A DNA stretch of 64,000 bases from contig JAFUKJ010000041.1 in assembly GCA_017467805.1 (NCBI GenBank), positions 1-64,000 of the forward strand, in the 5' to 3' direction. The translations under genes and the position numbers were made by a program. Below, in pieces: positions 1 to 9,496 of the stretch (position 1 is its first letter; each line of letters starts with the position of its first letter). This DNA comes from Lachnospiraceae bacterium. Lineage in GTDB: Bacteria; Bacillota; Clostridia; Lachnospirales; Lachnospiraceae. The notes under the pieces were generated by a model. The model searched no databases and was not told where the DNA came from. It saw only the letters and a list, made by a program, of their open reading frames with translations.

Positions 1-2
1 AA

Positions 3-344
3 TACGTACGCAGTATTCCAAACTATCATTACGATGATTTAAATCTTTTATTAGAGAGCTATAACGAGCTTGACCTTGTGAATCCTGCCTGCATCGTAGA
101 TGCCAACCATAATAACTCTAACAAGCAGTTCAAGCAGCAGATTCGTATTGTTAAGGAGATTATGCTTTCAAGACAGTTGAATCCTGATATCCATAAGCTT
201 GTTAAGGGTGTTATGATTGAGAGCTACTTAGAAGAAGGCTGCCAGAAGATTGGTGAGCATATCTACGGTAAATCTATTACAGACCCTTGCCTTGGCTGGA
301 ATGATACAGAAGAATTGATTTATCATATTGCTGAGCATAATTAA
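3..344 (+). CDS. 3-deoxy-7-phosphoheptulonate (DAHP) synthase, C-terminal part
   Basis: Partial gene; its 5' end lies before the window, and the frame is open from base 3. DAHP synthase condenses phosphoenolpyruvate with erythrose-4-phosphate in the first step of the shikimate pathway, in the cytosol. The visible 113 residues carry class I (AroF/G/H-type) signatures: IVDANHNNSNKQ, MIESYLEEGCQ and a final YGKSITDPCLGWNDTEELI. The gene ends at a TAA followed by a bidirectional terminator shared with convergent xerD. The isozyme (Phe-, Tyr- or Trp-sensitive) cannot be told because the N-terminal part is missing. Confidence 0.9.
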   Translation, partial: YVRSIPNYHYDDLNLLLESYNELDLVNPACIVDANHNNSNKQFKQQIRIVKEIMLSRQLNPDIHKLVKGVMIESYLEEGCQKIGEHIYGKSITDPCLGWNDTEELIYHIAEHN

Positions 345-377
345 TTGAATATAATTTGGTCTTGTGCCACCTGAAAT

Positions 378-409
378 AAAAAACGAGTAGGTTGACCTAC
401 TCGTTTTTT
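378..409. terminator. Bidirectional terminator between DAHP synthase and xerD
   Basis: Nine-base-pair stem CGAGTAGGT/ACCTACTCG with a 2-nt loop, flanked by six A on the left and six T on the right. It can therefore terminate both the upstream plus-strand gene and the minus-strand xerD. Confidence 0.85.
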
Positions 410-417
410 ATCAATTA

Positions 418-1302
418 CTATCCTCTTGGATGTGCTTTCGCATAAACCTCACGTATTCTGTTATGTGACATATTTGCATATACCTGAGTTGTTGAAATGT
501 CTGAGTGTCCCAACATCTCCTGTACGCTTCGCAAATCTGCCCCATTCTCTACTAAATGAGCAGCAAACGAATGCCTCAATGTATGTGGTGTAATGTCCGC
601 TACGATACCAGCCTTCTTAGCATAGTATTTGATTAACTTCCAGAAGCCCTGTCTGCTCATAGGCTGACCTGAACAGTTTACAAATAAGATATCTGAGCGC
701 ATATCAAGCACCATAACATTTCTTGAATGCTCCAAGTAATTAGTGATTGCTTTCTTGGCAGCAGCTCCGAACGGAATTACTCTCTCCTTGCTACCATCTC
801 TGCATACGATGAATCCCATCTGCAGATTTACATCCGAAACTTTTAGGGTAATCAGTTCCGTCACGCGAATTCCTGTTGCGTATAAAAGCTCTAACATAGC
901 TTTATCGCGAATTTCTTTTGGGGTGTCCCCCTTTGGCTGCTCTAACAACCAAATAACTTCTTCCGGTGTCAAAATTTCAGGCATTTTCTTTTCAATTTTT
1001 GGTGCCTTCAAACTTTCAGAAACATCCTTTGTCACAAGACCTTCCTTTACTAAATAGTGATAAAAAGCCTTGATAGAAGCTACGTTTCTCGAAATAGTTG
1101 CGGCGGCAAATTGGTTTTCCTCTAAATACACAATATAGGAATTTAATACTTCTTCGGTAATATCTGTTACCTTTGTTATTCCTTTCTCTTCTAAATACTG
1201 GCACATTTTGCCTAAGTCTCTTCTGTATGATAGTTCAGTATTATTTGAAGTTTTCTTGATATTATGTAAATAAGAAATAAAGTTGTTAATTTCTCTTTCC
1301 AT
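418..1302 (-). CDS. xerD: Tyrosine recombinase XerD
   Basis: 294 aa, the usual XerC/XerD length. Tyrosine recombinases of this type act at dif with a partner to resolve chromosome dimers. An N-terminal SAM-like core-binding domain spans about residues 1-85 and the catalytic domain the rest. Catalytic residues are visible: Arg in ATGIRVTEL, Lys in RDGSKERVIPF, His240 and Arg243 in HTLRH, His266 in MLGHSD and the nucleophile Tyr275 in TTQVYANMS. It lies downstream of spoIIM and nudF, as in Bacillus, which argues for chromosomal XerD over a phage integrase. A GGAGG sits 13 nt before the chosen ATG, and the gene has its own promoter-like sequence. XerC is the alternative name; context favours XerD. 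Confidence 0.9.
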   Translation of the reverse strand: MEREINNFISYLHNIKKTSNNTELSYRRDLGKMCQYLEEKGITKVTDITEEVLNSYIVYLEENQFAAATISRNVASIKAFYHYLVKEGLVTKDVSESLKAPKIEKKMPEILTPEEVIWLLEQPKGDTPKEIRDKAMLELLYATGIRVTELITLKVSDVNLQMGFIVCRDGSKERVIPFGAAAKKAITNYLEHSRNVMVLDMRSDILFVNCSGQPMSRQGFWKLIKYYAKKAGIVADITPHTLRHSFAAHLVENGADLRSVQEMLGHSDISTTQVYANMSHNRIREVYAKAHPRG

Positions 1303-1359
1303 AAATTATGAAAACCCTCCTCTAAAGTATTTAATATCTACCCCCTCATGCCTACTTCT

Positions 1360-1388
1360 ATTATATCTGTAATTTTACATAAAATCAA
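1360..1388 (-). promoter_or_regulatory. Sigma-A-type promoter for xerD
   Basis: On the minus strand, TTGATT (1383-1388) and TATAAT (1360-1365) are separated by exactly 17 bp, about 58 bp upstream of the xerD start. This is a sequence match only. Confidence 0.6.
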
Positions 1389-1488
1389 ACATTTTTTCAG
1401 TTATTTTTAATAATTTTACAACAATTATTTGTTGATAATAGATATAGTATGTGCTCCATTTATTCGCTTCTATATCTAGTCTGTTTTA

Positions 1489-2139
1489 TTACAAGAATAA
1501 TAATATTTTCTGCATCAGCCAGGTATTTATGTAAGTTTCAAGAAGAACACCTACCAAAATATACAATGCACATTTTAAGAATTTCAAAAAAGTTCGTCCA
1601 ATTTTATGCCACCCTGTCTGTGTTATTACATTACTCTTATGGTAATTATTTGCGTCACCATAGTAATGCTCCTCAAACATTAGCTTGAATGCCATAAAAT
1701 ATAAAATCATTTGTGGAAATACCATTCCAACACTAATCAGTATACCCAGAAATCCCAACTGATATGCAGCTATCAGCATAAGAACTCCTGTAGCAAAGCC
1801 TGCTATTGCAATTACAATATAAAATATTGGCTTACTCAGCCTCCCTGTTGCCATGATAAACAATAATAGCGCTTGTCTTATACGACTTTCTAATATATAT
1901 ATAAGCAGCCCTTCCTTAGCTGGCTCCATTCGTTTTATCTGCCACAGGGTTTCCAAATACATCCGTCCAACTTCTTTACAAAAGGCATCTCCCGCAAGGT
2001 AAAAAAACAGCATCCCTGCGCAAAAACCTGTCATAAATACCAGATTTTTTCCGTCAAGCATACTGTCCTTATTCGTTGTATCACTTATACTTCGGATACT
2101 ATTATCTTTATATGCTGACACATTATCATATAAATCCAT
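1489..2139 (-). CDS. spoIIM: Stage II sporulation protein M-like membrane protein
   Basis: 216 aa integral membrane protein with about five hydrophobic segments (near residues 30-48, 88-100, 104-126, 130-155 and 190-210). The tail GVLLETYINTWLMQKIL resembles the end of SpoIIM/DUF95 proteins, which in Bacillus form the DMP peptidoglycan-remodelling complex needed for engulfment. The position between nudF and xerD matches the spoIIM neighbourhood of Bacillus and other Clostridia and is the main support; similarity by eye is moderate. The ribosome-binding site (GGTGAG) is weak, suggesting coupling to nudF, whose stop is 41 bp upstream. Sporulation in this organism is not shown by one gene. Confidence 0.7.
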   Translation of the reverse strand: MDLYDNVSAYKDNSIRSISDTTNKDSMLDGKNLVFMTGFCAGMLFFYLAGDAFCKEVGRMYLETLWQIKRMEPAKEGLLIYILESRIRQALLLFIMATGRLSKPIFYIVIAIAGFATGVLMLIAAYQLGFLGILISVGMVFPQMILYFMAFKLMFEEHYYGDANNYHKSNVITQTGWHKIGRTFLKFLKCALYILVGVLLETYINTWLMQKILLFL

Positions 2140-2180
2140 TCACTCACCAAACTTCGTCAATGCTTTATACATACTATGTC

Positions 2181-2720
2181 CTATTTTACAAATTTATTCT
2201 TATAAGCTAAAATAGCAGCGATTGTCTTGGAATCCTGTAGGGTTCCTGCATATATCATTTCTTCCAGTTCTGCTAAAGTATAAGCCTTCACATTCAGGAA
2301 CTCATCCTCATCCAAATGCTGCTTGCCTTTCTTTAAGTTTCTTGCAAGATATATGTCTATCTTCTCGTTACAAAATGCCACCGTTGTTCTAATAGAAATC
2401 AAAAACTCAATCTCATCACAGTAATATCCTGTCTCCTCCTCCAACTCTCTTGCAGCCGCATCCCTTGTCGGTTCATCAGGTGTCTTCAACCCTCCTGCAG
2501 GTATCTCTATCGTCTCACGTTCTAAAGCATTCCTATACTGTGATACCATTAAAAGTCTGCCATCATCCAATACGGCTACGCACGCCGCTGCACCGTTATG
2601 TCCTATAAAATCCCACTCGGCAGTGTTACCGTTTGGAAGTTCTACTGTATCTCTATAATATTTTGTGATTGAACCTTCACATAGGAGGGTTCGTTTTAAA
2701 CGTTTTACTTCGTTTGACAT
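2181..2720 (-). CDS. nudF: NUDIX hydrolase, ADP-ribose pyrophosphatase type
   Basis: 179 aa. NUDIX enzymes of this type split ADP-ribose and similar nucleoside diphosphate derivatives. The Nudix box (G-x5-E-x7-REUxEExGU) is complete around GGLKTPDEPTRDAAARE followed by LEEETGY. The preceding strand MVSQYRNALERETIEIPAG is typical of the ADP-ribose pyrophosphatase subfamily (QYR...E.PAG). The start at 2720 (MSNEVKRL) is chosen because AAAGGAGA lies 6 nt upstream; the ATG six codons earlier overlaps that site. It is the first gene of a nudF-spoIIM-xerD run. The exact substrate is not provable from sequence. Confidence 0.88.
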   Translation of the reverse strand: MSNEVKRLKRTLLCEGSITKYYRDTVELPNGNTAEWDFIGHNGAAACVAVLDDGRLLMVSQYRNALERETIEIPAGGLKTPDEPTRDAAARELEEETGYYCDEIEFLISIRTTVAFCNEKIDIYLARNLKKGKQHLDEDEFLNVKAYTLAELEEMIYAGTLQDSKTIAAILAYKNKFVK

Positions 2721-2748
2721 GTGTTCTCCTTTCATCATTCATGTAGAA

Positions 2749-2792
2749 TTAAAAAACCGCTAAAAACCAGTATTTTCTTGATTTTTAGCGGT
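2749..2792 (-). terminator. Terminator downstream of rny
   Basis: On the minus strand, ACCGCTAAAAA pairs with a downstream TTTTTAGCGGT over a loop of about 14 nt and is followed by a run of T. It lies between the rny stop and the nudF start, so it ends the rny transcript. Confidence 0.8.
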
Positions 2793-2822
2793 CTGCTTAT
2801 TCAGTTGATTTGTTTCATCGAA

Positions 2823-4367
2823 TTATTTTGCGTAATCAACGACGCGAGATTCTCTGATAACATTAACCTTAATCTGTCCCGGATACTCCAGCTCATCCTC
2901 GATTTGCTTTGAAATATCGCGAGCAAGTAAAATCATATCAGAATCATTAATCTGCTCAGGAACTACCATTACTCGAACTTCTCTACCTGCCTGAATAGCA
3001 AAAGACTTATCTACGCCCTTAAAATTGTTGGTTATTTCTTCTAACTGCTTTAATCTAGTTGTATATGTTTCTAATGTTTCACGTCTTGCACCTGGTCTTG
3101 CTGCAGAAATTGTATCTGCTGCCTGTACCAAACATGCAATAAGTGACTGCGCTTCTACATCGCCATGATGAGACTCTACTGCATTAATAACAATAGCAGA
3201 CTCTTTATACTTTCTACACAACTCAGCACCTAACTGAATGTGAGAACCTTCCATCTCGTGGTCAACTGCCTTACCGATATCATGAAGTAAGCCAGCTCTC
3301 TTAGCCATTCTTACATCAAGTCCCATCTCAGCAGCTAACAAGCCTGTAAGATGTGCTACTTCGATAGAATGCTTTAAAGCGTTCTGTCCATAGCTTGTAC
3401 GGAACTTCATCTTACCAAGCAGCTTCACTAATTCAGGATGAATACCGTGAACACCAACTTCAAGAGTTGCTGACTCACCTTCCTCCTTAATCATGACTTC
3501 TACTTCCTTCTGCGCCTTCTCAACCATTTCTTCAATTCTTGCTGGATGAATACGTCCATCCACAATCAGCTTCTCCAAAGCGATTCTAGCTACTTCTCTT
3601 CTGATTGGATCGAAGCCTGAAAGAATTACTGCCTCAGGTGTGTCGTCAATAATTAACTCAACACCAGTCAATGTCTCGAGAGTTCTAATATTTCTACCCT
3701 CACGACCGATAATTCTTCCCTTCATCTCATCGTTTGGAAGCTGTACTACTGAAATCGCAGTCTCAGACACATGGTCTGCAGCGCACTTCTGAATAGCTGT
3801 TACGACATATTCCTTAGCCTTCTTATCAGCCTCTTCCTTTGCTCTGCTTTCCAATTCCTTAATCATTACCGCAGTTTCATGTTTTACTTCATCTTCAACA
3901 ATTTTTAACAAATATTCTTTTGCTTGTTCAGAGGTTAATCCAGAAATTCTTTCCAGTTCCTGCACTCGCTCTTCGTTCAATCTTGCAATCGCATCCTTCT
4001 GCTTCGCAAGCTCTTCTTCGCGTTTAATCAAGCCAGCTTCTTTCTTCTCAATCGCGTCAGATTTCTTATCGATGCTTTCTTCCTTCTGCTGAACTCTGCG
4101 TTCATAGCGCTGCGCCTCTGCTCTACGCTCTTTAATTTCCTTATCGAGCTCATTCTTAGCCTTAATAGACTCTTCTTTAACCTCAAGCAGACTCTCACGC
4201 TTCTTAGTCTCCGCAGTTTTCAGTGCTTCATCGATAATCTCTCTGGCCTTATCTTGAGCATTTCCAATTGTAGACTCAACGTTCTTCTTGTAATTGGAGA
4301 AAAGAATAATGCCGATTAACGCACATACTACAACAATAATAATACCTTCTATTACGTATGGCAGCAT
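2823..4367 (-). CDS. rny: Ribonuclease Y
   Basis: 514 aa, the normal length. RNase Y is a membrane-anchored endoribonuclease that starts mRNA decay in Firmicutes. Seen in order: one N-terminal membrane helix (about 5-25), a long highly charged coiled coil (about 30-200), a KH domain with [15 protein letters not shown], and an HD domain with the metal-binding [12 protein letters not shown]. The start is set at the ATG at 4367, 11 nt after AAGGAGG; a GTG four codons upstream overlaps that ribosome-binding site. It has its own strong promoter and a terminator on both transcript ends. Confidence 0.96.
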   Translation of the reverse strand: MLPYVIEGIIIVVVCALIGIILFSNYKKNVESTIGNAQDKAREIIDEALKTAETKKRESLLEVKEESIKAKNELDKEIKERRAEAQRYERRVQQKEESIDKKSDAIEKKEAGLIKREEELAKQKDAIARLNEERVQELERISGLTSEQAKEYLLKIVEDEVKHETAVMIKELESRAKEEADKKAKEYVVTAIQKCAADHVSETAISVVQLPNDEMKGRIIGREGRNIRTLETLTGVELIIDDTPEAVILSGFDPIRREVARIALEKLIVDGRIHPARIEEMVEKAQKEVEVMIKEEGESATLEVGVHGIHPELVKLLGKMKFRTSYGQNALKHSIEVAHLTGLLAAEMGLDVRMAKRAGLLHDIGKAVDHEMEGSHIQLGAELCRKYKESAIVINAVESHHGDVEAQSLIACLVQAADTISAARPGARRETLETYTTRLKQLEEITNNFKGVDKSFAIQAGREVRVMVVPEQINDSDMILLARDISKQIEDELEYPGQIKVNVIRESRVVDYAK

Positions 4368-4457
4368 GTACAGGAGCACCTCCTTATTAAATTTTCATTG
4401 TACACTATCTAAACATATCAAAAAATATATGAATATATATGATATTACAACACTACA

Positions 4458-4486
4458 ATTTTAACCTTTATAAACTGTTATGTCAA
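4458..4486 (-). promoter_or_regulatory. Promoter for rny
   Basis: Minus-strand TTGACA (4481-4486) and TAAAAT (4458-4463) with a 17-bp spacer, about 90 bp upstream of the rny start and just past the recX stop codon. Confidence 0.7.
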
Positions 4487-4524
4487 GTATTACGGCAGAA
4501 TCTGTATATAAACCTTTCAAAAAT

Positions 4525-5139
4525 TCAGTCCATTCTGCCTACAGCTTTATAAATTTTGTCCAAAGAAAACCCTTTTCTGTATAAAAACGACACCATTTTT
4601 TGTCGTTCTTCCTGCGTAGCAGTTTGGCTATCATAACGCTTCTTCTCAATCAATCTATCGATTAACTCCAGTTCATGGTCTGTTGTCTCATCTTCGAAAG
4701 CCTGCACAAAGCCATCAGATATATCACGCTTACTAACACCCTTTCGTAACAAATCCTGCTCTATCTGCTTCTTACTCTTAGTCTGACTAGCATATCGAAT
4801 ATACTGTTCCACATATCTTCTATCATCTATATATCCAAAGGACATCACATAATCTATCGCTTCATCAATTACCGTCTCAGGATAAAAGCCCTGACGAAGC
4901 TTGATGCGCATCTGCTCCTTCGTATACTCCCGACTCTTAAGAAGATTCATACAACGTAGCTTCGCACGTTTAGGTAGAACCTCCTGCATAATAGCATCAT
5001 ATGCCTGCTCTGAAAGTTCCTCCCCCTGCTTAATCTTGTATGTACGCAATTCGCCTTTGTATAATACAAAGGCGAATTCATTATCAATAAATATCTTATA
5101 CTTAGCTTTGGTTGCTTCTGTAATATCAGTAACAATCAT
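4525..5139 (-). CDS. recX: Regulatory protein RecX
   Basis: 204 aa. RecX binds RecA filaments and modulates their activity. The three-helix repeat pattern is visible: LLKSREYTKEQMRIKLRQGF, then VMSFGYIDDRRYVEQYI, then KKQIEQDLLRKGV and MVSFLYRKGFSLDKIYKAV. It directly follows recA: the recA stop and the recX ATG share one base (TAATG), a translational coupling arrangement, so the pair should be co-expressed and DNA-damage controlled from the recA promoter. Confidence 0.92.
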   Translation of the reverse strand: MIVTDITEATKAKYKIFIDNEFAFVLYKGELRTYKIKQGEELSEQAYDAIMQEVLPKRAKLRCMNLLKSREYTKEQMRIKLRQGFYPETVIDEAIDYVMSFGYIDDRRYVEQYIRYASQTKSKKQIEQDLLRKGVSKRDISDGFVQAFEDETTDHELELIDRLIEKKRYDSQTATQEERQKMVSFLYRKGFSLDKIYKAVGRMD

Positions 5140-6188
5140 TATGCTTCTGCCTCAGCAGCCTTCTTCGCAGGCTTAGCAGTCTCTTCTACCGCGCCCTGTA
5201 AGCCATAGTGCAGACGTACCTTATTCTCTACCTCAGCACAAATCTCAGGATTGTCCTTCAAAAACTGCTTCGCATTCTCTCTACCCTGACCTATCTTATT
5301 ACCCTCATAGGCATACCACGCACCGCTCTTAACAATGATGTTAACATTAGCTGCCAAATCAAGAATATCGCCAACAGTAGAAATACCCTCTCCAAACATA
5401 ATGTCAAACTCAGCCTCTTTGAATGGAGGTGCAATCTTATTCTTAACAACCTTAACTCTTGTTCTGTTACCTGTAACCTCGCCACTCTGCTTCAAAGACT
5501 CAATACGTCTAACATCAAGTCTTACTGATGAATAGAACTTCAATGCACGTCCACCAGTAGTGGTCTCAGGGTTACCAAACATAATACCAACCTTCTCACG
5601 AAGCTGATTAATAAAGATAACTGTACAGTTAGACTTGCTGATCACTGCCGTCAGCTTACGCAATGCCTGTGACATCAATCTCGCCTGCAAACCAACATGT
5701 GCATCTCCCATATCACCATCAATCTCTGCCTTAGGCACAAGCGCAGCAACAGAGTCTACTACTACAATATCAATGGCACCTGAACGTACCATAGTCTCTG
5801 TAATCTCCAATGCCTGCTCTCCGTTATCAGGCTGTGAAATGTAAAGATTATCTACATCAACACCAATATTCTTCGCGTATACAGGGTCTAATGCATGCTC
5901 CGCATCAATAAATCCTGCAATACCGCCTCTCTTCTGTACCTCTGCAATCATATGTAATGTAACTGTGGTCTTACCTGAAGACTCTGGTCCGTAAATCTCT
6001 ACAATACGTCCCTTAGGAATACCACCTAAACCTAATGCTATATCTAAGCTCAATGAGCCTGTTGGAAATGTCTCAACATTCATCTGTGCGGCAGGGTCTC
6101 CCAGCTTCATAACTGCTCCCTTACCATACTGTCTTTCAATCTGTCCTAATGCCGCATCAAGGGCTTTTAACTTCTCTTCTCTTTCCAT
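5139..6188 (-). CDS. recA: Recombinase RecA
   Basis: 349 aa. RecA forms filaments on single-stranded DNA, drives strand exchange and stimulates LexA self-cleavage. Visible: Walker [10 protein letters not shown], Walker [11 protein letters not shown], the loop with [10 protein letters not shown], and the [21 protein letters not shown] block. The start is [11 protein letters not shown] at 6188, with AAGGAG 9 nt upstream; the longer open frame would begin inside the promoter and operator. The upstream region carries two LexA-like boxes. It forms an operon with recX. Confidence 0.98.
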   Translation of the reverse strand: MEREEKLKALDAALGQIERQYGKGAVMKLGDPAAQMNVETFPTGSLSLDIALGLGGIPKGRIVEIYGPESSGKTTVTLHMIAEVQKRGGIAGFIDAEHALDPVYAKNIGVDVDNLYISQPDNGEQALEITETMVRSGAIDIVVVDSVAALVPKAEIDGDMGDAHVGLQARLMSQALRKLTAVISKSNCTVIFINQLREKVGIMFGNPETTTGGRALKFYSSVRLDVRRIESLKQSGEVTGNRTRVKVVKNKIAPPFKEAEFDIMFGEGISTVGDILDLAANVNIIVKSGAWYAYEGNKIGQGRENAKQFLKDNPEICAEVENKVRLHYGLQGAVEETAKPAKKAAEAEA

Positions 6189-6221
6189 GATTCCGATCTC
6201 CTTCTCCATATAAACAATTCC

Positions 6222-6272
6222 AAACAAGTGTTCATCTGTAATTATATTAAAACATTTGTTCGGGTTTGTCAA
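6222..6272 (-). promoter_or_regulatory. recA promoter with two LexA-type SOS boxes
   Basis: Minus strand: -35 TTGACA at 6267-6272, 17-bp spacer, -10 TAATAT at 6244-6249. A box GAAC-AAAT-GTTT sits between the -35 and -10 (about 6250-6261), and a second, GAAC-ACTT-GTTT, lies downstream (6222-6233). Both fit the Gram-positive LexA/DinR pattern GAAC-N4-GTTY. A third partial match (GAACAAATATAC, about 6283-6294) lies upstream. LexA repression is inferred from this layout. Confidence 0.75.
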
Positions 6273-6389
6273 CATATATTTCGTATATTTGTTCGATTTT
6301 TTAATAAAGCTTTATGCTCCCCTTTCATCACTTCCACCTTACCACATGGATTTTAGAGATACAAGACCTGTTTTTTACATTTCATTATG

Positions 6390-6455
6390 TAAACCACTCC
6401 AAGAAAAAAAGCAAGCACACGCAAAGCGTGTATTTGCTTTTTTTGGAGTGGTTTA
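6390..6455. repeat. Long inverted repeat with internal terminator-like hairpin
   Basis: Arms of about 30 bp: TAAACCACTCCAA... on the left and ...TTGGAGTGGTTTA on the right, with inner AAAAAAAGCAA/TTGCTTTTTTT and ACACGC/GCGTGT around an AAA loop. The inner part would act as a terminator in both directions. It lies upstream of recA and downstream of the MCP gene. Confidence 0.75.
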
Positions 6456-6490
6456 CCGACAAAATCTTTTAGTATCGCGCAGTGATACGG

Positions 6491-6660
6491 CAAATGCGCA
6501 GCATTTGGATTTTGGAGGTATTACTTTGAACTGCCTGCACACTACAAAGCTCATATTTGCTTTCTGGAAGTAACACTCCGACAAATGCGCAGCATTTGGA
6601 TTTTGGAGGTATTACCTTGAACTGCCTGCACACTACAAAGCTCGTATTTGCTTTTTTTGG
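6491..6660. repeat. Two direct repeats of about 79 bp at 91-bp spacing
   Basis: Copy 1 begins at 6491 and copy 2 at 6582. Both start with the small palindrome CAAATGC-gca-GCATTTG, run through GGATTTTGGAGGTATTAC and CTGCCTGCACACTACAAAGC, and end in TATTTGCTTT. The end of copy 2 (TATTTGCTTTTTTTGGAGT) also resembles the right arm of the inverted repeat at 6390-6455. This fills the roughly 370-bp gap between recA and the MCP gene; no gene is seen in it. Confidence 0.8.
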
Positions 6661-6663
6661 AGT

Positions 6664-8178
6664 TTACCCCTGAACCACCTCATTCAACTGCTCCGAAAGC
6701 TCCCTTATCTGCTTCACAATCTCCGCAAGACTCTCTGTTCCCGCACTATTCTCCTGTGTCGATGCTGATACTTGTTCAACAGCACTGCAATTTTCCTGCG
6801 TATTACTATGAATCTGCTTCATATTATCAGAAGCCTCTTCACTCTTTTTACGAATGATTTCAGCCGCCTTATCAATTTCATGTATCTGCCCTGCCAATTC
6901 TTCATTTGACGCAGTGATTATCGTTGCGGACTCATTTGCCTTTTGAATGCTCTCCATTCCTTTTTGTGTATTCTCAGCATTCTGCTCCATAGCCGTAACT
7001 GCATTTTCTGTATTTCTTACCACTTCATGGACGATATTTCCTATGCTTTCAACGGCAGTTTTTGTCTGCTCTGAAAGCTTCTGAATCTCTTCTGCAACCA
7101 CCGCAAAACCCTTTCCATGCTCTCCCGCTCTTGCCGCCTCTATGGACGCATTCAAAGCTAATATATTGGTACGGCTGGATATTTGTGTTATAGTTTCTAC
7201 AATTCCAATAATCTCCTTTGACTCCTCGCCTAATGTACTAATAATCTTCTTACAGTCATTGGTACTGCTATGTATCTGCTCCATGCTGGCAGTTGCTTCC
7301 TTCATTCGTTTCTGATTTTCCTTCGTGTTCTCCTCAATCTGGTCCGTTAGCAGCGCCGTTTTATGATTCATACTGCTAAGACCTTCCAATTGCTCTGTAA
7401 TATCCTGAATCTTTCCATCTGCATTCTCCACAGCCATGGTATTCTGTGTCGAGCCTTGAAGCAAACGTTCTGTCTCCTTGGCAATGCTTTGATTTGCCTG
7501 CAGGGAAGCCTCTGTAATTCCTGAAAGCTCTGTAACCATGCCAAACATTACCTCTGAGGTCTTGGAGGCATTTTCCTTCATTTCCTGCATACGCTTGAAC
7601 ATTTTCTTCTGTTCCTCCGCCCCCAACAGATTAGAAAGCATCGCTGCCGTTCTGCTGCAAAGCATCGTAAAAATCGCCGCTACAGCAATCAATACCAGTG
7701 CTCGCGGAATCACTCCGAATATAATGACATCATCAAACTCCGTAAAATTATCATCCTGCAGGGTATCCATATAAAATGCCAGAATCTGTCCTACCGAAAC
7801 ACCCACAACAGTAAGCCCAGTTGCCACTACATTCAGTCTCTTTGAAAAATACAGACTGGCAATCGCAATCGGATACACATAAATCGCCACAACATGATAG
7901 GTAAGCGTAATACTAAGCAGTGTCACATATATGGATGCACAAACCACATTCAGATATTTGATGTAACTGCCTTCCTTTTTCAAAGCATTAATCAACACGG
8001 TGGGCAACAACAGTAAAACACTTCCACCTAGGTAAGCAATTGTCATAATCCCCTTATCTACTACAAATATTCCAATTACATTCAGCAGATAAATCAATGA
8101 AAAAATGAGAAATGTAACTCTCATAACCTTTGCAACTAATAAATTAGCTTCCTTCTCATTTTGCATCAGTAAACTCAT
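6664..8178 (-). CDS. Methyl-accepting-type receptor with six-helix membrane domain
   Basis: 504 aa. The N-terminal part (about 1-185) has roughly six hydrophobic helices with no large outside domain and no HAMP. The C-terminal half is a chemoreceptor signalling domain with the conserved hairpin around [20 protein letters not shown] and [18 protein letters not shown], which in this family couples to CheA and CheW. GGGAG lies 10 nt before the ATG. The upstream HD-GYP gene ends 58 bp away on the same strand and has a closely related membrane domain, so the two are probably co-transcribed and sense a similar cue. The ligand is unknown. Confidence 0.88.
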   Translation of the reverse strand: MSLLMQNEKEANLLVAKVMRVTFLIFSLIYLLNVIGIFVVDKGIMTIAYLGGSVLLLLPTVLINALKKEGSYIKYLNVVCASIYVTLLSITLTYHVVAIYVYPIAIASLYFSKRLNVVATGLTVVGVSVGQILAFYMDTLQDDNFTEFDDVIIFGVIPRALVLIAVAAIFTMLCSRTAAMLSNLLGAEEQKKMFKRMQEMKENASKTSEVMFGMVTELSGITEASLQANQSIAKETERLLQGSTQNTMAVENADGKIQDITEQLEGLSSMNHKTALLTDQIEENTKENQKRMKEATASMEQIHSSTNDCKKIISTLGEESKEIIGIVETITQISSRTNILALNASIEAARAGEHGKGFAVVAEEIQKLSEQTKTAVESIGNIVHEVVRNTENAVTAMEQNAENTQKGMESIQKANESATIITASNEELAGQIHEIDKAAEIIRKKSEEASDNMKQIHSNTQENCSAVEQVSASTQENSAGTESLAEIVKQIRELSEQLNEVVQG

Positions 8179-8236
8179 ATTCTATCTTCTCCCTTCTACC
8201 TCTCGGTAAGCGAAATACACCAATCGGTTCTAACTA

Positions 8237-9448
8237 TCAATTACTAACCTCTTTATGCGCCTTTATTACCCGTTCCTTAATATCCAGAAATATTTCTGTT
8301 AAAAGCGGGTCAAAATCCGTACCTTTACCATTTTCTATAATTGCAAAGCATTGCTCCAACGGCATCGCATCACGATAGCAGCGTTTTTCCGATACTGCAT
8401 CAAACACATCTGCAATCGCCATAATCCTTGCACAAAGGGGGATTTCCTCCTCCTTCAAGCCCTCAGGGTAGCCCTTGCCGCTCCACTTTTCATGATGGTA
8501 CTTTGCCACCTCATACGCCATCTGTGTATACTGCTCATTTCCCAAATGTCCAAAGGTCTCCTGAATAATCCTCCCGCCATTGGAAGTATGAAGCTTAATC
8601 GTTGCAAACTCTTCATCCGTAAGCCTTCCAGGCTTTTGCAAAATCACATCTGGCACAGAAATCTTTCCAACATCATGCATTGGTGCCGCCATACACAGAT
8701 TACTCATATATTCTTTTGTTAAAATATCTTCATAATAACCTCTGCTTTGCAGTTCCTCTGCCAAAAGCTTTACATACAAGGTAGTTCTCTTAATATGCCC
8801 GCCCGTGCTGCCATCCTTATTCTCCACCAGAGTTGCAAACCCCATAACCATTTCCTTATGATAATTGGACAATTCATCTGCCGTATCCTTGAGATTCTTT
8901 AATAAAGCCACTGTCCTAGAGCATAGCATCGTGAATATGACTGCCACTGCAATCAGCACCATTGCCCTTGGAATCACGCCCCAGACGATTGTGTCATATA
9001 ACACCGTGAAATTATCATCCTGCAAGGTATCCATATAAAATGCCAAAATCTGCCCAATTGATACTCCTGCTACTGTAAGAGCTGTTGCAAAAACATTCAG
9101 TCGCTTGGAAAAATAAAGACTAGCTATTGCGATAGGGTACACATAAATTACCACCACATGATAAGTTAATGTGATACTAAGAAGTGTTACAAAGAAAGCT
9201 GCACTTACCACATTAATATACTTCACATATACCTTGTCCAGTCGTAATACATTGGTCATTACTGCAGGAAGCAATAAAAATATACTGCTGCCGATATATG
9301 CCGTATTCATAATTACATCTCTAATAACAAAGATGTTCAATACATTCAGCAAATAAATCAAAGAAAATATCAAAAAGGTACTTCCCATGACCTTCGCCAC
9401 TGTTTTGTTTGCCTGTTTCTCATTGTCTAGTAAAATCGTTCCATTCAT
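8237..9448 (-). CDS. HD-GYP protein, probable c-di-GMP phosphodiesterase, with six-helix membrane domain
   Basis: 403 aa. Membrane domain at about 20-180, then an HD-GYP domain: His258-Asp259 in APMHDVGKISVPD and the signature HHEKWSGKGYPEG (GYP at about 325-327), followed by IADVFDAVSEKRCYR. HD-GYP enzymes hydrolyse c-di-GMP to pGpG or GMP. The start MNGTILLDNEK at 9448 has AAAGGA 11-12 nt upstream; the 26-codon longer frame runs into an upstream terminator hairpin and is rejected. The membrane domain is nearly the same as in the neighbouring receptor (shared [44 protein letters not shown]). Confidence 0.9.
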   Translation of the reverse strand: MNGTILLDNEKQANKTVAKVMGSTFLIFSLIYLLNVLNIFVIRDVIMNTAYIGSSIFLLLPAVMTNVLRLDKVYVKYINVVSAAFFVTLLSITLTYHVVVIYVYPIAIASLYFSKRLNVFATALTVAGVSIGQILAFYMDTLQDDNFTVLYDTIVWGVIPRAMVLIAVAVIFTMLCSRTVALLKNLKDTADELSNYHKEMVMGFATLVENKDGSTGGHIKRTTLYVKLLAEELQSRGYYEDILTKEYMSNLCMAAPMHDVGKISVPDVILQKPGRLTDEEFATIKLHTSNGGRIIQETFGHLGNEQYTQMAYEVAKYHHEKWSGKGYPEGLKEEEIPLCARIMAIADVFDAVSEKRCYRDAMPLEQCFAIIENGKGTDFDPLLTEIFLDIKERVIKAHKEVSN

Positions 9449-9496
9449 CGTTGCAAATATCCTTTCTCTTCTTAGTGCCACTGATATCGTGCACCT

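Noticed and set aside
418-1302. Phage or transposon integrase
   Set aside because: Length, motifs and the nudF-spoIIM neighbourhood fit housekeeping XerD, and no element ends or phage genes are seen nearby.
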